A DNA stretch of 59,980 nucleotides from CAYUTA01 sp964447605 (GTDB lineage: Bacteria; Bacillota; Clostridia; Christensenellales; CAG-138): positions 1 to 59,980 of the forward strand of contig CAYUTA010000011.1 in assembly GCA_964447605.1 (NCBI GenBank). Reading direction: 5' to 3'. Both the position numbers and the translations under genes were made by a program. Each line of letters begins with the position of its first letter. Positions within the stretch are counted from its first letter, which is position 1. Shown piece by piece: positions 41,791 through 49,189 of the stretch. Below the pieces are notes generated by a model. That model saw only the letters and a program-made list of their open reading frames with translations, had not been told where the DNA came from and ran no database searches.

Positions 41791-42450
41791 TCAGTCCCCA
41801 CGCGCTGTTTTGGCGTATTGATCAAAGCTCAAGCCGCTTTCATAGTCCCGCGCGTTGGTAACCAGCTTAACGCCGTTTACCGTCAGCATAAACGTCTCGG
41901 CATTGTAATGCGTGATGAACGTATTGGCAAGCCCCTGCACGCAAAGCTGTTCCTCGCGCTTCGACATATCAAGCAACGCGCTCAGAAAGCGGTCGGACAC
42001 GTCGAGGCGCGCAACGACGCGCGGCGCCTGTTTACCGCCTTTGATTTTTACGTAGCTGTCGGCCACTTCAAAATAGACGGTGCGCCCGTAGTCGATGTCC
42101 GGCAGCGTGCCGAGGCGCACAAGCTCGTCTAGGAGCGCGAGCGGCGTATCCTCGGCAATGGTTGTTGCAACGCGAACAAGGTTTCGCCCGTATGCATCCG
42201 GCGCAAAGGCGGTCAACTCCACGGGCGCGGGCGTTGGGGCAGGCGTCGGCGTTGGGGCAGGCGTCGGCGCGGGCGTAAAAACGGCGGTCGGCGACGGCGT
42301 GTCCACCGCCTCGGCGGGCACGCTTCCGTCCTTACATCCGCCGCTCAGTACAGCGGCGCAAAGCGAGCCGGTAAGCAGCGCCGTTCGCAGGAAAAGCTTC
42401 CCGGCGCGCCTGACGCAGACCGCTCCGCCTAAAACAACTCCAATAGACAT
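41791..42450 (-). CDS. GerMN-like lipoprotein
   Basis: A 219-residue lipoprotein with a lipobox LSGGC (Cys39), a Thr/Pro/Ala-rich spacer (about 51-77) and a C-terminal domain of the GerMN type seen in spore germination and cell-wall proteins (DTPLALLDELVRLGTLPD, VARLDVSDRFLSAL, CVQGLANTFITHYNAETFMLTVNG, YESGLSFDQY). GAGGAGG lies 11 nt before ATG 42450. GerMN domains occur in GerM, LpqB and related envelope proteins; the role here is not known. It is cotranscribed with the LRR-like gene and starts about 135 bp from the tandem repeat array. Confidence 0.75.
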   Translation of the reverse strand: MSIGVVLGGAVCVRRAGKLFLRTALLTGSLCAAVLSGGCKDGSVPAEAVDTPSPTAVFTPAPTPAPTPTPAPTPAPVELTAFAPDAYGRNLVRVATTIAEDTPLALLDELVRLGTLPDIDYGRTVYFEVADSYVKIKGGKQAPRVVARLDVSDRFLSALLDMSKREEQLCVQGLANTFITHYNAETFMLTVNGVKLVTNARDYESGLSFDQYAKTARGD

Positions 42451-42583
42451 GCCAGGAACATCCTCCTCGATGGGTCTGTGCCTATTCTAGCCCGTTTCGG
42501 CCCGCCCTGTCAATTTCCATTTCACGCGCACAGGCGGCGCCGTTCCGATTGTAAATTCCCTTTTCAGGCAAGATATGCTATAA

Positions 42584-42910
42584 TACCCACTGCGTGGGTA
42601 TCCTATGCTCCGCAGCCCTGCACGCCGCCCGTTTTCTCGCCCTCTGCGCCCGGCAACCGAAAACGATGGCACATTCCAGCAAATCCCTGTCGGAATTATG
42701 CTGGAATACCCACTGCGTGGGTATTCTATGCTCCGCAGGATTAGAAGCCGCCCGTTTTCTCGCCCTCTGCGCCCGGCAACCGAAAACGATGGCACATTCC
42801 AGCAAATTCCTGTCGGAATTATGCTGGAATACCCACTGCGTGGGTATCCTATGCTCCGCAGGATTGGAAGCCGCCCGTTTTCTCGCCCTCTGCGCCCGGC
42901 AACCGAAAAC
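42584..42910. repeat. 123-bp tandem repeat, about 2.6 copies, with nested hairpins
   Basis: Copies begin at 42584, 42707 and 42830 with an exact 123-bp period; the third stops after about 80 bp. Each begins with ACCCACTGCGTGGGT, a palindrome with a 3-nt loop, and full copies end in a 35-nt hairpin: ATTCCAGCA pairs with TGCTGGAAT, enclosing AATTCC-TGTC-GGAATT. The copies differ at only a few bases. Confidence 0.95.
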
Positions 42911-42925
42911 ACCGGATGCTTATAC

Positions 42926-42946
42926 CATAATCCGCTACGGATTATG
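42926..42946. repeat. Perfect hairpin with 9-bp arms and 3-nt loop
   Basis: CATAATCCG (42926-42934), CTA, CGGATTATG (42938-42946). It is of the same stem/triloop style as the palindrome in the tandem array but different in sequence, and lies between the array and the sigma-like gene. Confidence 0.85.
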
Positions 42947-42983
42947 CCGTCATACTATAAAATCTGCTCTTTGGGAGAATGTT

Positions 42984-43757
42984 ATGGAATTGTCCGAACT
43001 GGTTCAACGTATCCGCCGCGGCGACCGCGAGGCGCTCCGCGGGCTGATTGCCCAATACGGCGCGGGCGTGTATCGCAAGGCGTATCAAAAGACACAGGAC
43101 AAGGATCTCGCGCGCGAAGCGACGCGGCGCACCTTTGCCCAGCTCGTTACCACGCTGCAGGAGCAGACGGATATGGACGGCTGGGAGCTCTGGCTCAACG
43201 CACTGGCCAAGCGGAATATCGAGGCATGCAGCAACCTGCGCTCCGATATGGCATATATGGAAGGCGAGCTGAACCGCGAACTGTTCGCCGAGCAGGCGCC
43301 GCGGGCGCGTCTGGTCGCAGGCGATCCGGACCCGGCACCGGCGCAGGCGCAGGAGTCAATCGCTGCCTTCTGGCAGGAGGGCCCGTTTTCCGCCCAGGAG
43401 CAGGCCGTTGCCCGGCGCGCAGCCCAGGAGCAGGCCGTTGCCCGGCGCGCAGCCCAGGAGCAGGCCGTTGCCCGGCGCGCAGCCCAGGAGCAGGCTGCAA
43501 AAAGGCCTTCCACAGCGGAACCACCGCCGCGTACAACGGCACGGCGTAAACCGCCGCGTCAACGCAACAGTGCCGATCGATTGTTTGACGATAAGCCGTC
43601 TGCCGGCCGCTCCGGCGCTGCTGCGGTGGTGCTGCTGGTGACCCTGTGCATCATTTTGGCATGGATGGCAGCCGGTATCAGCATGTCTCTTGGGCTGATT
43701 CCAAAAATCGATCTGGGATATAACTGGTTCAACACGCATATTGCCAGATTCTTTTAA
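42984..43757 (+). CDS. Sigma-70 region 2-like protein with decapeptide repeats and a C-terminal membrane helix
   Basis: A 257-residue protein. Residues 1-95 resemble ECF sigma region 2 (ELVQRIRRGDREALRGLIAQ, YGAGVYRKAYQKTQDKDLA, ATRRTFAQLVTTLQE). Region 4 is absent. Instead come an Ala/Gln-rich stretch, a perfect decapeptide repeat AQEQAVARRA (137-171), a basic Pro-rich linker and one strong membrane helix (about 212-236), then 20 residues. GGGAG precedes ATG 42984 by 6 nt. It could be a membrane-tethered sigma-like regulator, an anti-sigma derivative or a decayed sigma gene turned to another use. The frame is intact and continues naturally through the repeats, so I regard it as a real gene. 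Confidence 0.75.
   Translation: MELSELVQRIRRGDREALRGLIAQYGAGVYRKAYQKTQDKDLAREATRRTFAQLVTTLQEQTDMDGWELWLNALAKRNIEACSNLRSDMAYMEGELNRELFAEQAPRARLVAGDPDPAPAQAQESIAAFWQEGPFSAQEQAVARRAAQEQAVARRAAQEQAVARRAAQEQAAKRPSTAEPPPRTTARRKPPRQRNSADRLFDDKPSAGRSGAAAVVLLVTLCIILAWMAAGISMSLGLIPKIDLGYNWFNTHIARFF
43392..43496 (+). repeat. 30-bp coding tandem repeat, 3.5 copies
   Basis: Units at 43392, 43422 and 43452 are identical, and a half unit follows to 43496. It encodes AQEQAVARRA three times plus AQEQA. Identity at the DNA level indicates recent expansion and likely copy-number variation between strains. Confidence 0.95.
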
Positions 43758-43980
43758 AAAACTTGCCTGCGCCCCTTATGCCCGGCGGCAAAACGGGGGC
43801 CGCGCAGCGTGTCGAAAAGGGGTTGAGCGGGAATGGCTCCGCCAGTCCCTGACGAAAAAATGCCGGGCGAACCAAACAATCCCGTAAAAAGCGGCGGCAT
43901 GGCGTACGGAAAAAGGCAGGGCTATGCGGCCGCAGATTTGAGCGTAAAAAAATGAGCCAAATAAGGAGGAATCATCGCCT

Positions 43981-44823
43981 ATGAGCGTAAAAATCATTTC
44001 GGATTCGGCATGCGACCTGCCGGTTACGCAAGGCGGCGCGCTGCGCATTCTGCCCATGAAAATATCCTTTGGCGAGGATATGTTTCTTGACGGGGTGGAC
44101 TTATCGCACAGCATGTTTTACGAAAAACTGATCGAGTGCAACTCTTTGCCGACGACAAGCCTGATTCCGCCGTATGAGTTCGAGCAGGCATTTGCCGAGG
44201 CGACCGCAAACGGAGGCACGGCGGTGGCCGTCACCCTCTCGCAAAAGCTCTCCGGAACCTATCAAAGCGCGGTACTTGCCGCACAGCGGCACGGGGACAG
44301 CGTTGTGGTGGTGGACAGTCAAAGCGTTTCCGTCGGGCAGAAGATTCTTGTGCGCTACGCCCTGCAACTGGCCGAATCCGGACTGGACGCGCAGGCGATT
44401 GCCGGGAAGCTGGAGGAGCAGAAGCGGCGGGTCTGCGTGCTTGCCCTGCTCGATACGCTCGAGTATCTCAAGGCGGGCGGGCGGATTTCCAAAACCGTCG
44501 CGTTTGCAGGCGAAATGTTCAACATCAAGCCCGTGATCGCGCTCAGGGACGGCGAGGTGGCTCTCATTGGCAAAGCGCGCGGTTCCAAAAACAGCAATAA
44601 CCTGCTCAAGGAGCTCATACGCGCCAAGGGCGGCATTGATTTTGATTATCCCATCGCATTGGGCTACACGGGCCTGAGCGACAACATGCTGCAAAAATAT
44701 GTGGCCGACAGCAGGGAGCTTTGGCAAGGGCATGCCGAAACGCTGCCTTCCGGTTCCATCGGCGGCACCATCGGCACGCATGCAGGGCCGGGTGCAATCG
44801 CGGTTGCGTTCTTTGCCAGGTAA
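43981..44823 (+). CDS. DegV family fatty-acid-binding protein
   Basis: A 280-residue DegV protein (FakB-like) with the first-strand motif KIISDSACDLP, TTSLIPPYEFEQAF, VTLSQKLSGTYQSA, VVDSQSVSVGQ, LKAGGRISK and the C-terminal SGSIGGTIGTHAGPGAIAVAF, where the family binds a fatty acid carboxylate. Some members (FakB) deliver fatty acids to the kinase FakA; FakA is not in this window. GGAGG lies about 10 nt before ATG 43981. It stands alone in the plus direction. Confidence 0.94.
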   Translation: MSVKIISDSACDLPVTQGGALRILPMKISFGEDMFLDGVDLSHSMFYEKLIECNSLPTTSLIPPYEFEQAFAEATANGGTAVAVTLSQKLSGTYQSAVLAAQRHGDSVVVVDSQSVSVGQKILVRYALQLAESGLDAQAIAGKLEEQKRRVCVLALLDTLEYLKAGGRISKTVAFAGEMFNIKPVIALRDGEVALIGKARGSKNSNNLLKELIRAKGGIDFDYPIALGYTGLSDNMLQKYVADSRELWQGHAETLPSGSIGGTIGTHAGPGAIAVAFFAR

Positions 44824-44914
44824 CGGGGCGCGGGTCTTGCTAGCCGCCGCGCTGTTTTCTGAATAGCCTGCGCGCCGCCGAACCACACTAAACTCCGAAA
44901 AGGAGTGATGAAAC

Positions 44915-45136
44915 ATGGATACACTGGCGTTGATATTGATGGTCATCGGCGCAATCAACTGGGGCTTGGTCGGCCTGTTTGGGTTCGATCTGGTAGCCAC
45001 CCTCTTTGGCGGCAGCGCAAGCGTCGTCTCGCGCATTATTTACACCATCGTAGGGCTTGCCGGCATTTGGGGGATCACGATCCTCTTCAGGCGCGGCACT
45101 GAGGGCGACGCGGTTCGGGCGGAAAGCAGCCATTAA
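44915..45136 (+). CDS. DUF378 small membrane protein
   Basis: A 73-residue protein with two membrane helices and the DUF378 signature (LILMVIGAINWGLVGLFGFDLVATLFG, SRIIYTIVGLAGIWGI). AAAAGGAG precedes ATG 44915 by about 9 nt. Members are common in Firmicutes; their role is not known. The short hydrophilic tail (RRGTEGDAVRAESSH) is cytoplasmic by the positive-inside rule. It follows degV by 91 bp and converges with the flavin reductase gene. Confidence 0.9.
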   Translation: MDTLALILMVIGAINWGLVGLFGFDLVATLFGGSASVVSRIIYTIVGLAGIWGITILFRRGTEGDAVRAESSH

Positions 45137-45148
45137 CGGCCGCGCGCC

Positions 45149-45664
45149 TCAGTCCCGGCAGGCGCCGAGCGCTTCGCCAAAAAACAGTACGTGCGGATCT
45201 CCGTCCGGCAGGGCCGGACCGGGCACGTAAAACCTTGTACGCAGCGCATCGTCAAGCCGGTCAAGCGGCATGTCGGTGCGCTGCACAATTCTGCACTCCA
45301 GACGCAGCGCGCAGCCGTCCACGCCGTCCGCTCCTCCAAAGCGCGCGCGTACTCTTTTAAGGCCCGCGGCGGCATACTTATCCCCCTCGCGGCCGGAATG
45401 GCTGCCGCAATAGGCAAGCGCCTTCCTCATCGTACCGGGCGCGGGCACGCTCAGGGTAAACACCTCCGTGTTTTGCATCAGCCAATAGGTATAGCGGCTT
45501 TTGCGCACCAGGACGAGCGCCGTCGGCCCGCCCCATATCACGCCGAACTGTGCCCAGCCAATGGTCATCGGGTTTGGCGTGTCGCCGCCTGCGGTCAAAA
45601 AAATCCCCTTATCCGCCTGCGGCAATATCTCCGGCAGCAACGCATAAAAATCCTGCAACTCCAT
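45149..45664 (-). CDS. Flavin reductase-like FMN-binding protein
   Basis: A 171-residue split-barrel protein of the flavin reductase family (KGIFLTAGGD, NPMTIGWAQFGVIWGGPTALVLVRKSRYTYWLM, FTLSVPAPGTMRKALAYCGSHSGREGDKY). In the family the PMTIGW and SRYT stretches bind FMN. GAGGAGTG precedes ATG 45664 by about 9 nt. Related proteins are often annotated as flavin reductase or NADH-FMN oxidoreductase of anaerobes. It stands alone, and the partner oxygenase or electron carrier is unknown. Confidence 0.88.
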   Translation of the reverse strand: MELQDFYALLPEILPQADKGIFLTAGGDTPNPMTIGWAQFGVIWGGPTALVLVRKSRYTYWLMQNTEVFTLSVPAPGTMRKALAYCGSHSGREGDKYAAAGLKRVRARFGGADGVDGCALRLECRIVQRTDMPLDRLDDALRTRFYVPGPALPDGDPHVLFFGEALGACRD

Positions 45665-45853
45665 AATTGTCCTACACTCCTCGCTTTATTTTGATTCGCT
45701 CCGTTCGGGGGCCCGGCCGGGCCTCCGCGCCCGAGCGGATTTATTATACACCAGGCGGCGCGCGCTGTTACAAATAATTTAACAATTATCGACGATGTTA
45801 TTTGTTATAATGCTATTGTATTCATTTTCCACGTTACTTGAAGGAGAAGCCAT

Positions 45854-47296
45854 ATGAAAGCAGTCCTGCTCACCTGCAACACCGGACAGGGGCATAATGC
45901 GGCCGCGCAGGCCATCAACAACGCCCTTGCCGCCCGCGGCGTGGCTTGTGAAACGCTTGATGCGCTCGCTTTTTTGGGCGAGGGCGCATCCGAGGCCATC
46001 GCCGGCATATTCGTCAATATTGCCGTTAAAACGCCCCGCGCATTCGGATTTATGTATCAGACGGGCGAATTTATCACTTCGGACAGGCGCAAATCTCCGG
46101 TCTATTATGCAAACTCGCTGTATGCCGAGAATCTGCACCGCTACCTGGTGGATCACGCCGTCGACGCGGCCATCTGCCCGCACCTGTTTCCTGCCGAAGC
46201 GCTTACATGCCTGCGCCGCAAGCGCGAGCTTGCCACGCGCGCATACTTTGTCTCCACGGATTACACATGCATTCCCTTCCTCGAGGAAACGGATATGGAC
46301 GCAATCTTTGTGCCGCACGAAGACCTTGTGCCGCAGTTCATCCGCCGTGGCGTGCCGGCCGACTCGCTGATTGTCAGCGGCGTCCCGGTGCTCGAAAAAT
46401 ACCGCTACTCCGCCAAGCGGCAGGATGCGCGCAATGCGCTCGACCTGCCGCCCGACGTGCCCTGCTACCTCATTATGACCGGCGGCGAGGGCTGCGGCGA
46501 CCCCCTGACGCTTACCCGCAAGCTCATCGAACGCTGCAAGGGCGTGGACATCCGCGCCATTGTGATGACCGGCCGGAACGCGCAGCTTGGCGAAACGCTG
46601 CGCCGCCGCTTCGAAGGCGACCCGCGCGTGGTCACGGTTCCTTTTACCGAGCAGGTATCGCTTTACATGGACGCCTGCGACGTGCTATTGACCAAGCCCG
46701 GCGGGGTCTCCAGCACCGAGGCGGCCGTCAAATGCATCCCAATGATTCATACCGCGCCCATTCCCGGGTGTGAAACGCTCAACGCGCAGTTCTTTGCCGA
46801 GCGCGGCATGTCCATCCTTGCGCCAAACGCCGACTCGGCCGCGGATAACGCCATCCGGCTTGGCCAGGACGCACAGCAGCGCGCGCGTATGCGCGAGGCG
46901 CAGCAGCAATACCGCATCGAAAACGCTGTGGAGCGCATCTGCAACATCGTTTGCGGCAGCGAGCATCCTGCCGCAGAGGCGTCCGCCGGAGAACCGGCTT
47001 TAACCGCCGAATCCGGCGCGCGGCAGACGGCTGTGGAAACGCGGCCCGGCGCGGCCGCCGAAGCGCAGGCCGCCGGCAATCCGCCTTCCGACGCAATACC
47101 GGCGCCCCAGCAGGCAGAGCCCGCCGCCACAGCGGCCCCCGCGCCCGAAGAAGCCGCAATTGAAACGGAACCGGCCGCAGAAGCCAAGCAAACATCCCCC
47201 GACCAGCCCGACCTGTTTGCGTTCGAGCCAACCGAACTGACGGGGGATCCGCCGGAAAAGCCCTCCGTGTTCAGCCGTTTTAAGCGAAAAAAATGA
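45854..47296 (+). CDS. UgtP/MGDG-synthase-type glycosyltransferase (GT28/GT4 fold) with a low-complexity C-terminal tail
   Basis: A 480-residue protein. Residues 1-375 match diacylglycerol glucosyltransferases and MGDG synthases: TCNTGQGHNAAAQAI at the N-terminus, VSTDYTCIPFLEETDMD, FVPHEDLVPQFIRRGVP, SGVPVLEKY, MTGGEGCGDP, MTGRNAQLGETL and the donor-binding TKPGGVSSTEAAV. They add sugars to diacylglycerol to make glycolipids and, in Firmicutes, the lipoteichoic acid anchor. The last 100 residues are Ala/Pro/Glu-rich and end in a basic FSRFKRKK that could touch the membrane. GAAGGAGAAG precedes ATG 45854; a TATAAT box lies about 45 bp upstream. Confidence 0.9.
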   Translation: MKAVLLTCNTGQGHNAAAQAINNALAARGVACETLDALAFLGEGASEAIAGIFVNIAVKTPRAFGFMYQTGEFITSDRRKSPVYYANSLYAENLHRYLVDHAVDAAICPHLFPAEALTCLRRKRELATRAYFVSTDYTCIPFLEETDMDAIFVPHEDLVPQFIRRGVPADSLIVSGVPVLEKYRYSAKRQDARNALDLPPDVPCYLIMTGGEGCGDPLTLTRKLIERCKGVDIRAIVMTGRNAQLGETLRRRFEGDPRVVTVPFTEQVSLYMDACDVLLTKPGGVSSTEAAVKCIPMIHTAPIPGCETLNAQFFAERGMSILAPNADSAADNAIRLGQDAQQRARMREAQQQYRIENAVERICNIVCGSEHPAAEASAGEPALTAESGARQTAVETRPGAAAEAQAAGNPPSDAIPAPQQAEPAATAAPAPEEAAIETEPAAEAKQTSPDQPDLFAFEPTELTGDPPEKPSVFSRFKRKK

Positions 47297-47457
47297 CGGG
47301 ATCTTGCGGCGGTTTGTCGGGACAGCGCATCCCCCTTCAAACGCATGCCGCTGCCCGCAGGAACGGGTTCCCCTCCGGTTCAAAACCCGCCCGGGCCGCG
47401 GGTGAATTATGGGGGGCGGGATAATAACCCCCGGAGCGGCAGGAAAGGCGAACCGGC

Positions 47458-48150
47458 ATGGACAACATCGAAAGCCGAATTCAAGCGCGGTTGTTTGCGC
47501 TGCAGGATTTAAAATACCGTGATTTTCACTGCCGGCTCATGCCGACGGTGCCGCCGGAAACCGTCATCGGCGTGCGCACGCCGCAACTGCGGAAGCTGGC
47601 AAAAGCCTTTTCAAAAGAGCCGGACGCCGCCGGGTTTGTCAACCGTCTGCCGCACAGATATTATGAAGAAAACAACCTGCACGGCTTTCTGATCGAGGCA
47701 ATCGGAGACTATGATCAAACGGTTGCGGCGTTGGACGCGTTTCTGCCTTATGTCGACAACTGGGCGACCTGCGATCTGGTGTCGCCGAAGGTCTTTCAAA
47801 AGCATCTGCCGCAGCTGCAGGGCGACATCGGGCGGTGGCTGGATTCCAGCCCCCCCTATACCGTCCGCTTCGGCATTGGAATGCTGATGCGCTTTTATTT
47901 AGACGAGCACTTCGACCCGGCATATCCGGCGCTTGTGGCGAAAAAAAGGTCCGCGGAGTACTACGTCAACATGATGATCGCCTGGTATTTTGCAACGGCG
48001 CTTTCCAAGCAGTATGACGCGGCGCTGCCATATATCGAGCAACAGCGGCTGGATCGGTGGACGCACAACAAGACGATTCAAAAAGCGGTCGAGAGCGGCC
48101 GCATCAGCGCCGCGCAAAAGGAGTATCTGCGCACGCTGAAAGCGCCCTGA
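47458..48150 (+). CDS. AlkD-type DNA alkylation repair protein
   Basis: A 230-residue HEAT-like repeat protein of the AlkC/AlkD glycosylase family: LKYRDFHCRLMPTVPPETVIGVRTPQLRKLAKAF, HRYYEENNLHGFLI, FLPYVDNWATCDLVSPKVF, YYVNMMIAWYFATALSKQYD, and LDRWTHNKTIQKAVES. The Trp and Asp of VDNWATCD are those that contact damaged bases in AlkD. It excises bulky cationic N3- and N7-alkylpurines. AGGAAAGG precedes ATG 47458. A strong terminator follows. Confidence 0.93.
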   Translation: MDNIESRIQARLFALQDLKYRDFHCRLMPTVPPETVIGVRTPQLRKLAKAFSKEPDAAGFVNRLPHRYYEENNLHGFLIEAIGDYDQTVAALDAFLPYVDNWATCDLVSPKVFQKHLPQLQGDIGRWLDSSPPYTVRFGIGMLMRFYLDEHFDPAYPALVAKKRSAEYYVNMMIAWYFATALSKQYDAALPYIEQQRLDRWTHNKTIQKAVESGRISAAQKEYLRTLKAP

Positions 48151-48168
48151 GCCGGCGGCGGACGCAGC

Positions 48169-48193
48169 GGCCGGGGGGCCCCGGCCTGTTTTT
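48169..48193 (+). terminator. Rho-independent terminator after the AlkD gene
   Basis: GGCCGGG (48169-48175) pairs with CCCGGCC (48180-48186) around a 4-nt loop, followed by TG and five T. Confidence 0.75.
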
Positions 48194-48221
48194 CCGTCAG
48201 GGAACGCGCTCAAAATAAGCC

Positions 48222-49085
48222 ATGCATGAGATTCGGGCCAAAACACTGTTGGGTACACAATCCAGCCCCGGTATAAACCTCTACCGGGGCTGTTTGCACG
48301 GCTGCATCTACTGTGATTCGCGCAGCGCGTGCTATCGGTTCGACCATGCCTTTACCGACGTGGCCGTTAAGGTCAACGCGCCGGAGCTGCTCGAGCGTGA
48401 GCTGCGCGCCCGGCGCAAGCGCTGCATGATCGGCACGGGCGCAATGAGCGACCCGTACACCCCGCCTGAAGCCGGCCTCCGCCTGACCCGCCGCTGCATT
48501 GAACTCATCGACCGCTACGGCTTTGGCCTGGCCATCCTGAGCAAATCCGCCGCACTGCTAAATGATCTGGATATCTTTACTTCTATCCGCCGCCGTTCCA
48601 AATGCGTTGTGCAGATGACGCTGACCACTGCGGATCCCGCCCTGTGCGCTCTGATTGAACCAAATGTTTCCTCCACCGCCGCGCGCATTGACGCGCTGGC
48701 CCGCCTGCGCGATGCGGGCCTGCCAACGGTCGTCTGGCTCAGCCCGTTTCTGCCCTTTCTCAATGATACGCGCGAAAATGTGGAGGCGTTGCTGCGTGCG
48801 TGCGTGGAGGTGGGCGTACGCGGCGTCATGTGCTTTGGCGTCGGCATGACCCTGCGCGAAGGCAACCGCGATTACTTTTACCAGCAGCTCGACCGGCATT
48901 TCCCCGGCATGCGCAGGCGTTATCAGGCCGCTTTTGGCAACCGCTATGTCTGCAACAGCGGCAACAGCGACGCGCTCATGCGCCTGATTGCCGATACCTG
49001 TGAACGCCACGGCATCCTGTATGAGCCGGACGAGGTGTTTGCCTATCTGCGCGCGTTTCCAGAGGGGCAGCTTAGGCTGTTCTGA
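48222..49085 (+). CDS. Spore photoproduct lyase-like radical SAM protein
   Basis: A 287-residue radical SAM protein. The cluster motif is CLHGCIYCD (C-x3-C-x2-C) after NLYRG, the form typical of the SPL-like family, followed by IGTGAMSDPYTPPE, GLAILSKSA and VQMTLTTAD. The SPL-like family covers spore photoproduct lyase and many proteins of unknown role. The C-terminal cysteines of genuine SplB are not seen, so it is a family member without a set function. ATG 48222 lacks a ribosome binding site; a CAAAAT sequence ends 5 nt before it, so a leaderless start is possible but weakly supported. Confidence 0.88.
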   Translation: MHEIRAKTLLGTQSSPGINLYRGCLHGCIYCDSRSACYRFDHAFTDVAVKVNAPELLERELRARRKRCMIGTGAMSDPYTPPEAGLRLTRRCIELIDRYGFGLAILSKSAALLNDLDIFTSIRRRSKCVVQMTLTTADPALCALIEPNVSSTAARIDALARLRDAGLPTVVWLSPFLPFLNDTRENVEALLRACVEVGVRGVMCFGVGMTLREGNRDYFYQQLDRHFPGMRRRYQAAFGNRYVCNSGNSDALMRLIADTCERHGILYEPDEVFAYLRAFPEGQLRLF

Positions 49086-49106
49086 TCCGCCGGGCAAGCA
49101 ATATAA

Positions 49107-49135
49107 GGCGCGCCGTACAACTTGCACGGCACGCC
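49107..49135. terminator. Bidirectional terminator-like hairpin
   Basis: GGCGCGCCGT (49107-49116) and ACGGCACGCC (49126-49135) pair with one mismatch (a G-U pair in minus-strand RNA). It lies between two converging genes (radical SAM and O-antigen-ligase-like); the minus strand has an AT-rich tail. Confidence 0.5.
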
Positions 49136-49189
49136 TCCAATTCAAATTCATGATGTTTTGACGCACGCCCGTTCCCGCCGTCACGATGT

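Larger units (their letters stand above)
42451..42983. other. 533-bp intergenic region dominated by a hairpin-rich tandem repeat
   Basis: It holds a TATAAT box (42579-42584), the 123-bp tandem array (42584-42910), a 9-bp-stem hairpin (42926-42946) and a second AT-rich stretch (TATAAAAT, about 42955) before the gene at 42984. Open frames run through the array in several frames because the period is a multiple of three; none looks like a gene. Confidence 0.7.

Noticed and set aside
42584..42910. CRISPR array
   Set aside because: Whole 123-bp units are repeated with no unique spacers and no cas genes nearby.
42594..42983. Open frames running through the 123-bp repeat in three frames, one joined to the sigma-like gene
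   Set aside because: The period of 123 bp is a multiple of three, so any stop-free frame stays open. The real gene starts at 42984 with its own ribosome binding site.
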